Below, in pieces: positions 28,021 to 36,509 of a stretch of DNA of 64,000 bases. Within the stretch, counting starts at the first letter, position 1. The number at the start of each line of letters is the position of its first letter. The translations under genes were made by a program, and so were the position numbers. The notes under the pieces were generated by a model. It had not been told where the DNA came from. It saw only the letters and a list, made by a program, of their open reading frames with translations, and did not search any database. Source of the DNA: Streptomyces sp. RKND-216. Its GTDB lineage: Bacteria > Actinomycetota > Actinomycetes > Streptomycetales > Streptomycetaceae. The stretch is taken from contig NZ_SSBQ01000002.1 of the NCBI RefSeq assembly GCF_004795255.1, forward strand, positions 3,874,001 to 3,938,000. Reading direction: 5' to 3'.

Positions 28021-28938
28021 GTGCATCAGGAGGCGGACGACGCGACCCGACCGGGTGCCGGCACCGCCGAGGGCGACGCACAGGTCCCCGCGTTCTGGCG
28101 GGGGCTCGGCCTGCCCGGACTCGTCGACGTGCACACGCACTTCATGCCGCACCGCGTCATGGCCAAGGTGTGGGCCTACTTCGACAGCGCCGGGCCGCTC
28201 ACCGGCCGCCCCTGGCCCATCGCCTACCGCACCGACGAGCGGCACCGGCTCGCGCTCCTGCGCGACCTGGGCGTACGGCACTTCACCTCGCTCGTCTACC
28301 CGCACAAGCCCGGCATGGCCGCCTGGCTCAACGCCTGGGCGGCCGACTTCGCCACCCGCACGCCGGACTGCCTGCACACCGCGACCTTCCATCCCGAACC
28401 CGAGGCTCCGGCCTACGTCGCCGAGGCGATCGACGCGGGCGCCCGGGTGTTCAAGGCGCACGTCCAGGTCGGCGCATGGGACCCGTGCGACGCGCTGCTG
28501 GACCCAGTCTGGGGCATGCTCGCCGACGCGGGCGTGCCCGTCGTCACCCACTGCGGCTCCGCGCCCGTGCCCGGCGCCCACACCGGACCCGAGGGCGCGG
28601 CCAGGCTGCTCGCCCGCCACCCCGGGCTGCCGATGATCGTGGCCCACATGGGCATGCCCGACTACGGCGCCTTCCTCGACCTCGCCGAGACGTACCCGCA
28701 CGTGCACTTGGACACCACGATGGCGTTCACCCGCTTCAGCGAGGAGGAGGCGCCGTTCCCGCGTGAGCGGCTGCCGCAGCTCGCCGCCCTCGGCGACCGC
28801 GTCCTCTTCGGCTCCGACTTCCCCAATATCCCCTACGGCTACCGGGATGCGCTGCACGCCCTGGAGACGCTGGACCTCGGCGACGCGTGGCTGCGCGGGG
28901 TCTGCTGGTACAACGCGGCGCGGCTCTTCGGCCTCTGA
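28021..28938 (+). CDS. Amidohydrolase-2 family protein
   Basis: 305 residues, GTG start. The TIM-barrel metal motif is VDVHTHF (about residue 40), with later metal or catalytic ligands in VFKAHVQVG, VVTHCGS, VAHMG and FGSDFPN. The family covers decarboxylases and amidohydrolases of aromatic or cyclic substrates (ACMSD-like). It appears monocistronic, downstream of the LPMO terminator. Confidence 0.87.
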   Translation: MHQEADDATRPGAGTAEGDAQVPAFWRGLGLPGLVDVHTHFMPHRVMAKVWAYFDSAGPLTGRPWPIAYRTDERHRLALLRDLGVRHFTSLVYPHKPGMAAWLNAWAADFATRTPDCLHTATFHPEPEAPAYVAEAIDAGARVFKAHVQVGAWDPCDALLDPVWGMLADAGVPVVTHCGSAPVPGAHTGPEGAARLLARHPGLPMIVAHMGMPDYGAFLDLAETYPHVHLDTTMAFTRFSEEEAPFPRERLPQLAALGDRVLFGSDFPNIPYGYRDALHALETLDLGDAWLRGVCWYNAARLFGL

Positions 28939-28981
28939 GGCATGGTCTCCGGGCCTGCGGCCCCCGGGCGGGGGCCCGTGC

Positions 28982-29503
28982 TCAGTCCTCGCTCTTCCCC
29001 TCGCGCTTCCCGCGCTCCACGACCGCCCGCACGTTCGCCGGGCTGCCGCAGGCCGCCTCGAGGTGTTCCGCGCGCGACCTGACGAAAGCCTCCGCCAGTT
29101 CCGCGCGCCGGGCGTCCGGCACGTGCTCCCGGGCGTCGTTGAGCAGCGTGCGCTCCTCCTCGTCGAGGTGGTGCGTGACGGCGGCGACCAGGTCCTCCAG
29201 CTTCTCGTCCCACGCTTCGGAGGAGGTGTCCGCGATCTCGAGGAGGGCGAGCAGTGCCTCGTTGCCCTCCTGGTGTTCGTGCACGCCGTGCTCGACGTCA
29301 TCCTCGTCCACCGGGTCGCGTCGGGCGAGGTCCGGGTAGACCTTCTCCTCCTCCGCCTCGCCGTGCGCGATCAGCAGGTTCGCGAACTCGGCGAGCGCCC
29401 CCGCCCGGTCCGCCTCCGCGTTCCGCATGGTGCGGAACAGCTCCTCCATCCGCCGGTGGTCCTTCAGGATCAGCTCGACGACATCGTTGTGCGCGGACGA
29501 CAT
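28982..29503 (-). CDS. Hemerythrin-domain protein
   Basis: 173 residues from ATG 29503. Four-helix hemerythrin-like pattern with iron-ligand candidates in ILKDHRRMEE, LIAHGEAEEEKVYP, HEHQEGNE and VTHHLDEEE. This family binds di-iron and senses or buffers O2, NO or iron. Highly acidic. Stand-alone gene. Confidence 0.9.
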   Translation of the reverse strand: MSSAHNDVVELILKDHRRMEELFRTMRNAEADRAGALAEFANLLIAHGEAEEEKVYPDLARRDPVDEDDVEHGVHEHQEGNEALLALLEIADTSSEAWDEKLEDLVAAVTHHLDEEERTLLNDAREHVPDARRAELAEAFVRSRAEHLEAACGSPANVRAVVERGKREGKSED

Positions 29504-29616
29504 GATCTCTCCGGGTCTCCTCGGGATCGGTGACAGTACGCTCCGACGGTGACCGTATGTCCCCTCTGCCCCGCGGTATGCCTCGCCGCGCGGCGCGACG
29601 TACACCCGGCGTCGGG

Positions 29617-30312
29617 TCAGCCGTCCGCGTGCCGCCAGCCGTCGACGTGCAGCACCTCGTCCAGCGGCCGCCGCCGCGCCGGGCGGAAGGTGCTGCCGGT
29701 GTGGTGCGCGGTGGGGATCAGCGCGCCCTGGCGCACGTCGTCCGGCAGCCCGAGCACGTCGGCGACCTCGCCCTCGTACGTCAGGTGCAACGTGGTCCAG
29801 GCCGTCGCCAGGCCGCGCGTGCGGGCGGCCAGCATGTAGCTCCACGCCGCCGGGAGCAGCGAGCCCCACAGCCCGGCCTGATTGCCGGCGGGCAGCGCCC
29901 CCGCCCCCGGAAGCTGGAGGCAGGGGATCACCAGCACCGGTACCCGGCCCATCCGTTCGGCCAGGTACGTGATGCTGGCGTGCACCCTCTGCTGCACCTG
30001 CGCCTGCTCCGGGTCGTCCGCGAACAGGCTGCCCGCGGCGCTGGGCGAGTCCAGGTAGGCGGCGCAGGCCTTGCGGTACGTCGCGCCGATCGCGGCGCGC
30101 CGTTCGGGGTCGGTGACCACCACGAAGCGCCACCGCTGCGCGTTGGAGCCGCTCGGTGCTTGGAGCGCGGTCTTCAGACACTCCCGCACAGTCTCCAGCG
30201 CCACCGGGCGGTCCAGATCGAGGCGGCGCCGCACGGAACGGGTGGTGGTCAGCACCTCCTCGGCGGTCATCGCGGAGCGGTGCGGTGCGGGCGGGTCTGC
30301 TTCTGCTGCCAT
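29617..30312 (-). CDS. Nitroreductase family flavoprotein
   Basis: 231 residues. The FMN-binding pattern is clear: TTRSVRRRLDLDRP, QAPSGSNAQRWRFVVV and the later GLATAWTTLHLTY. Members reduce nitroaromatics, quinones or related substrates with NAD(P)H. A second Met (MTAEEVLTTTRS) 14 residues in may be the true start. Divergent from the LysR gene with only 84 bases between, the classical arrangement for LysR control. Confidence 0.88.
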   Translation of the reverse strand: MAAEADPPAPHRSAMTAEEVLTTTRSVRRRLDLDRPVALETVRECLKTALQAPSGSNAQRWRFVVVTDPERRAAIGATYRKACAAYLDSPSAAGSLFADDPEQAQVQQRVHASITYLAERMGRVPVLVIPCLQLPGAGALPAGNQAGLWGSLLPAAWSYMLAARTRGLATAWTTLHLTYEGEVADVLGLPDDVRQGALIPTAHHTGSTFRPARRRPLDEVLHVDGWRHADG

Positions 30313-30396
30313 GCCCGCACCCTCCCGTGCCCGCCCCTGTGCAGTCCAGCTACATCGTCTACAGCGTCTTTTCAGTAGGGCTACTATGCTGGTCGC

Positions 30397-31326
30397 ATGC
30401 TCGACGTCCGGCGCCTCAGCCTGCTGCGCGACCTCGCCGACCACGGCACCGTCTCCGCCGTCGCGGACGTCCACCGGGTCACGCCCTCCGCCGTGTCCCA
30501 GCAGCTCAGGCAGCTGGAGCACGAAGCGGGTGTCGCACTGCTGCACCGCGAGGGCAGGTCGGTGCGGCTGACCGCGGCCGGACGCACACTCGTCGCCGGC
30601 ACCGAGGACGTCTTCGCCGCACTGGAACGTGCCGAGACGCGGCTGCGCCGGCTCGCCGACCGGCCCTCCGGGCCGGTCCGCATCGCCTGCTTCACCAGCG
30701 CACTCGGCCCGCTGGCTGCGCCCCTTCCGGCCGCGTTGCGCGCCGCGCACCCGGAACTGGTGCCGGCCGTGCACGAGGCCGAACCGGAGCACAGCCTCCC
30801 CGCACTCCGGCAGCAACGGGCGGACGTGGCGGTCGTCTACCACTACACCCATCTCGGCGCAGAGGCGCCGTCGTGGGCACACACCGTGCCGCTGCTCGAC
30901 GATCCGCTGGCGGTCGTGCTTCCCGACGGCCATCCGGTGGCAGGAGCCGACGCCACCGCACCGGTGGACCTGCGCGACCTCGCGGACGCGGACTGGATCG
31001 CCGCCCCCGAAGGCGGCAGCTGCCGGGACGCGACCCTCCTGGCGTGCCGCCACGCCGGCTTCACCCCCCGCACGGTCCACACCTGCGCCGACTTCGGCGC
31101 CACCCTCACCCTGGTCGGGGCGGGCGCGGGCGTGGCCCTGGTGCCCCGCCTCGCGCTGACGTCCCCTCCCCCGGGAGTCCGGGCGTACGACGTGGGCGCG
31201 CCGTCGGTGGGGCGAAGTGTGGAGGCCGTCGTCCGGCGCGGCGCTGCCGGGCACCCGGCGATCGGAGCCGTCCTCGGCGCCCTGGCCGACGCGGCGTCGT
31301 CACGGCCCGCCGGCCGGCGTCCGTGA
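30397..31326 (+). CDS. LysR family transcriptional regulator
   Basis: 309 residues. N-terminal winged HTH (VSAVADVHRVTPSAVSQQLRQLEHEAGVALLHR) and a periplasmic-binding-like effector domain. It is divergent from the nitroreductase and probably controls it. AGTAG-GG-CTACT (near 30374) in the shared promoter is a short inverted repeat. The last 27 bases overlap the convergent HATPase gene. Confidence 0.92.
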   Translation: MLDVRRLSLLRDLADHGTVSAVADVHRVTPSAVSQQLRQLEHEAGVALLHREGRSVRLTAAGRTLVAGTEDVFAALERAETRLRRLADRPSGPVRIACFTSALGPLAAPLPAALRAAHPELVPAVHEAEPEHSLPALRQQRADVAVVYHYTHLGAEAPSWAHTVPLLDDPLAVVLPDGHPVAGADATAPVDLRDLADADWIAAPEGGSCRDATLLACRHAGFTPRTVHTCADFGATLTLVGAGAGVALVPRLALTSPPPGVRAYDVGAPSVGRSVEAVVRRGAAGHPAIGAVLGALADAASSRPAGRRP

Positions 31327-31746
31327 CACCAGCTCGAACCACACCATCTTGGTGGCCGGCCCGGTCCGCTCCGCGTCCCACGCGTCGGTGAGCGCGTCCA
31401 GCAGCGCCAGCCCCCGACCCTGCTCGGCCAGCCCTTCCGGATCGCCGGGGCGCGGCAGTGCGGGATCGCTGTCGTGCACCTCCACCCGCAGGCCGTGCGC
31501 GCGCCGCCGCAGTATGACCGTGCAGGTGCCGTCCGGCACGTGCTTGACGACGTTGGCCAGCAGCTCCGTCACGCCCAGCTCCGCGATCTCCGTCAGCGGG
31601 GCCATCCCCCACGCGGTCACGTACGCGCGCACGATCCGCCGTACGTGCCGCGCGCTGTGGCCCCCTGGCCGGAGCCGCGTCCGGTAGTAGTGCGACGGCG
31701 CGACCATGTGCGGCTCGTAGTCGAGCACATGGACCTCGGCGTTCAT
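31300..31746 (-). CDS. HATPase_c anti-sigma-like ATP-binding protein (copy 1)
   Basis: 148 residues from ATG 31746 (MNAEVHVLDYEP). GHKL motifs: N-box ELGVTELLANVVKH, G1 EVHDSDPALP and G2 QGRGLALLDALTDAW. It is closely similar along its length to the protein at 42978-43403, which also starts MNxExHVLD, and this supports the chosen start. Such single-domain ATPases act as anti-sigma or switch kinases; this copy has no HTH or DUF397 partner. Confidence 0.88.
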   Translation of the reverse strand: MNAEVHVLDYEPHMVAPSHYYRTRLRPGGHSARHVRRIVRAYVTAWGMAPLTEIAELGVTELLANVVKHVPDGTCTVILRRRAHGLRVEVHDSDPALPRPGDPEGLAEQGRGLALLDALTDAWDAERTGPATKMVWFELVSRTPAGGP

Positions 31747-31801
31747 CCTGGCGACGCTCACACTGAAGACTACACTCCGCGACACCTGGTGACTCACCGT
31801 G

Positions 31802-31834
31802 TGGTGACTGGTGACTGGTGACTGGTGGCTGGTT
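31802..31834. repeat. 7-bp microsatellite TGGTGAC
   Basis: Three perfect TGGTGAC units (31802-31822), then TGGTGGC and TGGTT. It sits between the HATPase start and the end of the LysE gene and may be a slippage hotspot in the HATPase promoter. Confidence 0.7.
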
Positions 31835-31842
31835 GCCGGTCG

Positions 31843-32466
31843 TCAGCTCGTCGCGACGTGGACGGCGAGGCCGGCGAGGACGGTGCCCATGACGCGGCGC
31901 TGCGCGCGGAGCCAGCGGGGGCGGGAGCGCAGGAAGGACGAGAGGGATCCGGCGGTGAGGGCGATCAGCGCGTTGACGGTGACCGCGATGGTGATCTGGG
32001 TGAGGCCGAGCACCAGGCTCTGCGCGGCGACCGACCCGCGTTCCGGGTCCACGAACTGGGGCAGCACGGAGAGGTACAAAATCGCGATCTTCGGGTTGAG
32101 CAGGTTCGTGACCAGGCCCATGGTGAAGAGGCGCCGCGGCCGGTCCGGCGGCAGCGGCTTCGGGTCGAACGCCGAGGCGCCGCCGGGCCGGAGGGTCTGC
32201 CAGGCCAGGTAGGCCAGGTAGGCGGCGCCGGCCAGCTTGACGGCCGTGTACGCGCCGGGGACGAGCGTGAAGAGCGTCGTCAGGCCCGCCACGGCCGCGA
32301 CGAGGTAGACCAGGAACCCGGCGGCGACGCCCAGCAGCGACACCAGCCCGGCCCTGCGGCCCTGGGTGACCGAACGGGACACCAGGTAGATCATGTTGGG
32401 CCCGGGTGTGAGGACCAGTCCGAGCGCGACGACCGCGATCCCCACCAGTGCTTCGACGCCGACCAT
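31843..32466 (-). CDS. LysE/RhtB family amino-acid exporter
   Basis: 207 residues from ATG 32466 (MVGVEALVG), with GGGAGG upstream. Six hydrophobic segments; LTPGPNMIYLVSRSVTQGRRAG is the family signature. RhtB-type proteins export homoserine, threonine, lysine and similar compounds. Transcribed with, or just after, the methyltransferase terminator region. Confidence 0.9.
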   Translation of the reverse strand: MVGVEALVGIAVVALGLVLTPGPNMIYLVSRSVTQGRRAGLVSLLGVAAGFLVYLVAAVAGLTTLFTLVPGAYTAVKLAGAAYLAYLAWQTLRPGGASAFDPKPLPPDRPRRLFTMGLVTNLLNPKIAILYLSVLPQFVDPERGSVAAQSLVLGLTQITIAVTVNALIALTAGSLSSFLRSRPRWLRAQRRVMGTVLAGLAVHVATS

Positions 32467-32485
32467 GCGCACCGCCTCCCGCCCT

Positions 32486-32521
32486 ATGGCCGTCGGCGGG
32501 CGTCCGCCCGCCGACGGCCAT
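32486..32521 (-). terminator. Terminator of the methyltransferase gene
   Basis: A 17-bp perfect inverted repeat ATGGCCGTCGGCGGGCG / CGCCCGCCGACGGCCAT around TC, five bases beyond the methyltransferase stop on the minus strand. Confidence 0.8.
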
Positions 32522-32525
32522 CCTC

Positions 32526-33356
32526 TCAGGCGGGTGCGACAGCCTCGATCACCGTGGCGAACAGCTCGTCGCAGACGGCGACTTCCGGACGCAGCCCGGC
32601 CGCCGCCACGATTTCGGCGGCGGTGCCGGTCTGGCGTTCGCCGGTCTCGAAGAGCAGGCGCCCACCCGGGGCCAGCCAGGACGGCGCCCCGGCGGCCACG
32701 CGGCGCAGCACGTCCAAGCCGTCGGCGCCGCCGTCCAGTGCGGTGCGCGTCTCGTGCAGCCGCGCCTCGGCGGGCAGCAGCGGGATCTCGTCGGTGGGTA
32801 CGTACGGCACGTTCGCCAGCAGCACGTCCACCCGCCCGCGCAGGCGGGAGGGCAGCGCGGCGAACAGGTCGCCGCAGTGGACCTGTCCGCGGGAGGGGGC
32901 GAGGTTGCGACGGGCGCAGGCGACGGCCGCGGGGTCGACGTCGGCCGCGTGCACCGCGGCGACGGCACGGCCGCGTGCGGCGGCGACCGCCGTCAGCGCG
33001 GCGCCGAGCGCGCCGGAGCCGCAGCACAGGTCGACGACCACCGCTTCGTCCGGCGCACCGTCGGCGGCGCGCCGGACGAGGAACTCGGTGCGGCGTCGCG
33101 GCACGAACACGCCGGGGTCGACGGCGATCCGTGCGCCGCAGAACTCGGCCCAGCCCAGCACGTGTTCGAGTGGCAGGCCGGACGCGCGCCGCCGGATCAT
33201 GCGGTCGAGGTCGTCGGGAGTGGGCGCCGCATCGAGGAGGAGCCGCGCCTCGTCCTCGGCGTAGACGCAGCCCGCGGCGCGGAGCCGGGCGACGGCGGAG
33301 GGGTAGGCGGGGCCGGGAGGGCATGGTGCTGAGGAGTGCGGTGACGGAGAGGGCAA
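32526..33356 (-). CDS. PrmC/HemK-like protein-glutamine N5-methyltransferase
   Basis: 276 residues from TTG 33356. An alternative GTG at 33422 lacks a ribosome binding site. SAM-binding motif is VVDLCCGSGALGAAL, and the catalytic NPPY motif reads NVPYVP, a variant seen in actinobacterial PrmC paralogues. RRRTEFLVRRA precedes it as in HemK. The target is probably a GGQ-type or other Gln; the Asn-Val-Pro-Tyr change leaves activity uncertain. Convergent context and its own terminator show an independent unit. Confidence 0.8.
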   Translation of the reverse strand: MPSPSPHSSAPCPPGPAYPSAVARLRAAGCVYAEDEARLLLDAAPTPDDLDRMIRRRASGLPLEHVLGWAEFCGARIAVDPGVFVPRRRTEFLVRRAADGAPDEAVVVDLCCGSGALGAALTAVAAARGRAVAAVHAADVDPAAVACARRNLAPSRGQVHCGDLFAALPSRLRGRVDVLLANVPYVPTDEIPLLPAEARLHETRTALDGGADGLDVLRRVAAGAPSWLAPGGRLLFETGERQTGTAAEIVAAAGLRPEVAVCDELFATVIEAVAPA

Positions 33357-33517
33357 CGAAGTGGGGGCCTTTCGACGCGTGGTGAGGGCCCCGTCCTCAC
33401 CCGTGCGGGCTGCTGCCGGCACGTCGGCGAGGAGGGAGCGCCCAGCCTGCTGCTGCGGGGATGGGGCTCACCTCCTCGGTCGGTCCACTGCTGGTGCCCG
33501 CCACACTATCCGACGCA

Positions 33518-33568
33518 CCCAAGGGGGCGCATACCGCGCAACCCGCGTGCTTCGTACGCCCCCTTGGG
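33518..33568. promoter_or_regulatory. 12-bp inverted repeat upstream of ramR
   Basis: CCCAAGGGGGCG (33518-33529) and CGCCCCCTTGGG (33557-33568) are perfect complements separated by 27 bases, 60 bases before the ramR start. Either a long 5'-UTR hairpin or a paired regulator-binding site. A smaller TTCCG-CAAA-CGGAA hairpin (33606-33619) precedes the ribosome binding site. Confidence 0.5.
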
Positions 33569-33628
33569 GACAGAATCGTTTCCGTGTCACCATCTTTCCG
33601 CCACATTCCGCAAACGGAAGGTAACACT

Positions 33629-34258
33629 GTGACACGCACACCGGGGGGAGGAGCGATACGCGTGCTGGTGCTGCACGAATCGCACCTCATGAGGTCGGCT
33701 CTCACGTCCCTCCTGGGGGCGGAACGCGACTTCGACGTCGCCTCGGCCTCGTGGAACGACTCGGCGCAGGGCCTCACGTCGGCCGACCCGCGGGTGTGCC
33801 TGGCGGACGCGGAGTGTTCCGGTGTGGACCGGCTGACGCCGGGCGGCACTCTCGCCGGGCAGGTGGGCGGCCCGGAGCGGGGGCTCGTGGTGCTCGCGCA
33901 CCCGGACCGGCCCGGCATGCTGCGCCGCGCCTTCGCCGCCCGCGCCCAGGGATACGTCAGCAAGCACGCTCTCCCGCAGCGCTTAGTCGACGCCATCCGT
34001 CGGGTCTCCCGGGGCGAGCGATTCGTGGACGAGTCGCTCGCCTTCTCATTTCTGGAGGCGGCCGAGATGCCGTTGACGCCGCGTGAGCTGAGCGTGCTGG
34101 AGATCGCGGCGAGCGGAGAGTCCGTCGCGGGCACCGCCGCGCGCCTGCACCTCTCGCAGGGCACGGTGCGCAACTACGTGGCGGCGGCGGTCCGCAAGAC
34201 AGGGGCGCGCAACAAGGTCGACGCCATCCGAATCGCGCAGACCGCGGGCTGGCTCTGA
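33629..34258 (+). CDS. ramR: RamR/AmfR-type orphan response regulator
   Basis: 209 residues from GTG 33629, which follows GGAAGG; upstream in-frame codons lack homology logic. The N-terminal receiver-like domain begins IRVLVLHESHLMRSALTSLL: the usual acidic pair is replaced by HES, although a possible phospho-Asp is present in CLADAECS and the Lys in YVSKHA remains. The C-terminal LuxR HTH is MPLTPRELSVLEIAASGESVAGTAARLHLSQGTVRNYV. No kinase gene is adjacent. In S. coelicolor and S. griseus this protein activates the SapB/AmfS operon. Confidence 0.9.
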   Translation: MTRTPGGGAIRVLVLHESHLMRSALTSLLGAERDFDVASASWNDSAQGLTSADPRVCLADAECSGVDRLTPGGTLAGQVGGPERGLVVLAHPDRPGMLRRAFAARAQGYVSKHALPQRLVDAIRRVSRGERFVDESLAFSFLEAAEMPLTPRELSVLEIAASGESVAGTAARLHLSQGTVRNYVAAAVRKTGARNKVDAIRIAQTAGWL

Positions 34259-34298
34259 GCCGGGTTCCTCACGCTGCCCGGCTCACAACCCGGCTCAG
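34255..34298. terminator. Shared terminator between ramR and ramB
   Basis: CTGAGCCGGGTT (34255-34266) and AACCCGGCTCAG (34287-34298) form a perfect 12-bp stem. The arms contain the ramR stop codon and the ramB stop codon, so one structure terminates both converging transcripts. Confidence 0.75.
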
Positions 34299-36217
34299 GG
34301 CCGGGCCGGATGCCAGTGGCCGACGAGTTCGGCGTAGAGCGGGGAGCGGGCGAGCAGGTCGTCGTGCGTGCCGCACAGCGCGCGGTCTCCGTCGAGGACG
34401 AGCACGCGGTCCGCGCGCAGGGCGGAGCTGATGCGGTGGGCCACCACGATCACGGTCCCCGGCCGCTCGGCGAACGCCCGCTCCGCGCGGGCCTCGGCGA
34501 CGGGGTCGAGGTGGCACGTCGCCTCGTCCAGCAGCACCAGCGGTGCGGGTGACAGGTGCGCCCGCGCCAGCGCGATCAGCTGCCGCTCGCCCTGCGACAG
34601 CGCCGCCGGATCGACCTCCCCGTCGTACCCGCCGAGTTGCTCCACCAGTGCACCGAGCCCGACCGCCTCGGCGGACCGCCGCACGGCGGCGTCGTGGCTG
34701 AGTGAGCCGTCCGGGCACAGGTAGGTGAGGTTGTCGCGCAGCGAACCGCCGAACACGTACGCCTGCTGCGGGATCAGCACCCGTTCGCCCGATGCCTCCG
34801 GGCCGCGCGGGGGCCGCACGGGCACGCCGTCCACGTGCACCGTTCCCCGCGCGGGCTCCAGCAGGCCGGCCACCAGGCCGGTGAGCGTCGACTTGCCGAT
34901 GCCGCTCGGTCCGACGACGGCGAGGAACCGGCCCGGCTCCACGTCCAGTTCGAGGTCCTGGAGCACGGGGCGCGCGTTCGGCCCGTACGCGAACGTCACC
35001 CCGCGCAGGGCGACGTGAGGGCCGGGGCCGGGGTCGGGGGAGTGCGTGTTGGGGGTGGGCACGGGCTTCGCGGGCGGCGCGGCCGGTGCCCCCGACGCGC
35101 CGGAGGGGCGCCGGTCTCCGCCCGACGGATGCCGGTCTCCGGTGAAGGTGAGCCGGTCGAGGACGACGAGCAGCCGCGTACCGGCCGTCCCCAGCGCGTT
35201 GATCAGCGTGTGGAGTGCCGGAAGCAGCGACTGGGTGAGGAACGTGAGCGCCCCCAGCAGCTCGCCCGCGGTGACGCCCGCGTCGAGCAGCCACGGCGTG
35301 CACACCAGCAGCAGCATTACGGGGAGTTGCCCGGCGACGCCCAGGGCGAGGTTGCGGGCGGCGGCCCAGCGGGCGAGGGCGGTACTCGCCCGCCGCCCGT
35401 CCTCGATCAGCACGTCCGCCTCCCGCGCGATCCGCTCCTCCGCGCCGCACGCGGTGACGTCGCGCAGGCCCGCCGCCGCGGCCCCGAAGCGGCCGGACAC
35501 CGCCTCGTCCGCGTCGAGGAACTGCCGCTGGCGTACGGCGGTCGGCGCGAGCGTCCAGGTGAACAGCGCCATGCCCAGGGCCAGCGGCGGCAGCACGACG
35601 AGGAGCAGCAGCGGCGCGAGCGCGGCCAGGCCGACCAGCGCGCCCAGCGCGGTGAAGACGAACGACCGGGTGACGAGGACGAGTCCGGCGAAGCCGTCGC
35701 GGGCGATCTCTGTCTGACTGGTGAGCCGGGAGACCGCGGTGGTGTCCACCCGGGCGGGCGCGCCGACGGCGACGTGCAGCGTACGGGCGACCACGCGTCG
35801 CACCAGGCCGTCGCGCAACGGCTCGACCAGGTCGGCCAGGTGGCGGAAGACGCCGCGGGTGGCGAGACCGCCGACCAGCACGGCCAGTGCGCCGACCGCG
35901 AGCCAGGCCAGGCCGACACCGGTGCGGCCGGCGAGGAAGCCGTCGTCCATGGCGCGGGCCACGCCGTACCCGCCGAGGAACGTCTGCCCGGACTCCAGCA
36001 GCGACCACGCGCCGAGCCGCACCAGCGGGCGCAGCCGTCGCCGCAGGAACGTCCGCGCCTGCGGAGCGACCCGCCGCCACGCGCCCCGCCCCGGAAGGTC
36101 GTTGGCCGCGGCACCCGTGCCGAGGGGCGCTTCGGCCGGCGGGCCCGCCGGGTCGCCGGGCGTCGTCCGTGCGCCCTCGGCCTCGTCGCGCGCCCTGGTC
36201 TCCGTGTCGGTACTCAT
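34295..36217 (-). CDS. ramB: ABC transporter with fused permease-ATPase (RamB-like)
   Basis: 640 residues from ATG 36217. Six membrane helices in the N-terminal half (WSLLESGQTFLGGYGVARAMDDG starts the domain). ATPase: Walker A GPSGIGKST, signature LSQGERQL, Walker B LVLLDEATCHLD and H-loop VAHR. It pairs with RamA to export the lanthipeptide. The 292-base gap to ramA is long for an operon; nothing recognisable lies in it except GC-rich coding-like shadow frames. Confidence 0.92.
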   Translation of the reverse strand: MSTDTETRARDEAEGARTTPGDPAGPPAEAPLGTGAAANDLPGRGAWRRVAPQARTFLRRRLRPLVRLGAWSLLESGQTFLGGYGVARAMDDGFLAGRTGVGLAWLAVGALAVLVGGLATRGVFRHLADLVEPLRDGLVRRVVARTLHVAVGAPARVDTTAVSRLTSQTEIARDGFAGLVLVTRSFVFTALGALVGLAALAPLLLLVVLPPLALGMALFTWTLAPTAVRQRQFLDADEAVSGRFGAAAAGLRDVTACGAEERIAREADVLIEDGRRASTALARWAAARNLALGVAGQLPVMLLLVCTPWLLDAGVTAGELLGALTFLTQSLLPALHTLINALGTAGTRLLVVLDRLTFTGDRHPSGGDRRPSGASGAPAAPPAKPVPTPNTHSPDPGPGPHVALRGVTFAYGPNARPVLQDLELDVEPGRFLAVVGPSGIGKSTLTGLVAGLLEPARGTVHVDGVPVRPPRGPEASGERVLIPQQAYVFGGSLRDNLTYLCPDGSLSHDAAVRRSAEAVGLGALVEQLGGYDGEVDPAALSQGERQLIALARAHLSPAPLVLLDEATCHLDPVAEARAERAFAERPGTVIVVAHRISSALRADRVLVLDGDRALCGTHDDLLARSPLYAELVGHWHPARP

Positions 36218-36509
36218 CGCCCGCCCTCCCCTTCGTCGGGCGCGGCAGGGGAGCGGAGGGGCTCGGGCGCCGCACCGCGTGCCTCCCGAGCCCCCGGAGC
36301 GGCTCGGTGGCCGGTGCGGGGGCGGGGCCGGTCGTGCGGCTCGGCCGTGCGGGTGTGGGTGCGGGCCGGGGCGGGGCGGCGCCGCGGGCCGAACGGCGGC
36401 AGGGCCCCTGCGTTCACCGGGCGGCGGGCAGGGGATGCGCCGTCGGTGCGCCGCCCTCGGCACGCGCCGGTTCGTGGGCGTTCCGACGGTCGTCCGGGCT
36501 GCGGCATCC
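36218..36509. other. Intergenic gap within the ram operon
   Basis: 292 bases between ramA and ramB with no supportable gene. The open frames there are continuations of the neighbours' other frames. GGGAGGG just before ramB is its ribosome binding site. It could be the remnant of a longer RamB N-terminus or a processing region. Confidence 0.4.

Noticed and set aside
33570..33628. AdpA box upstream of ramR
   Set aside because: TGGCGGAAAG on the minus strand only partly fits the TGGCSNGWWY consensus; too weak to annotate.
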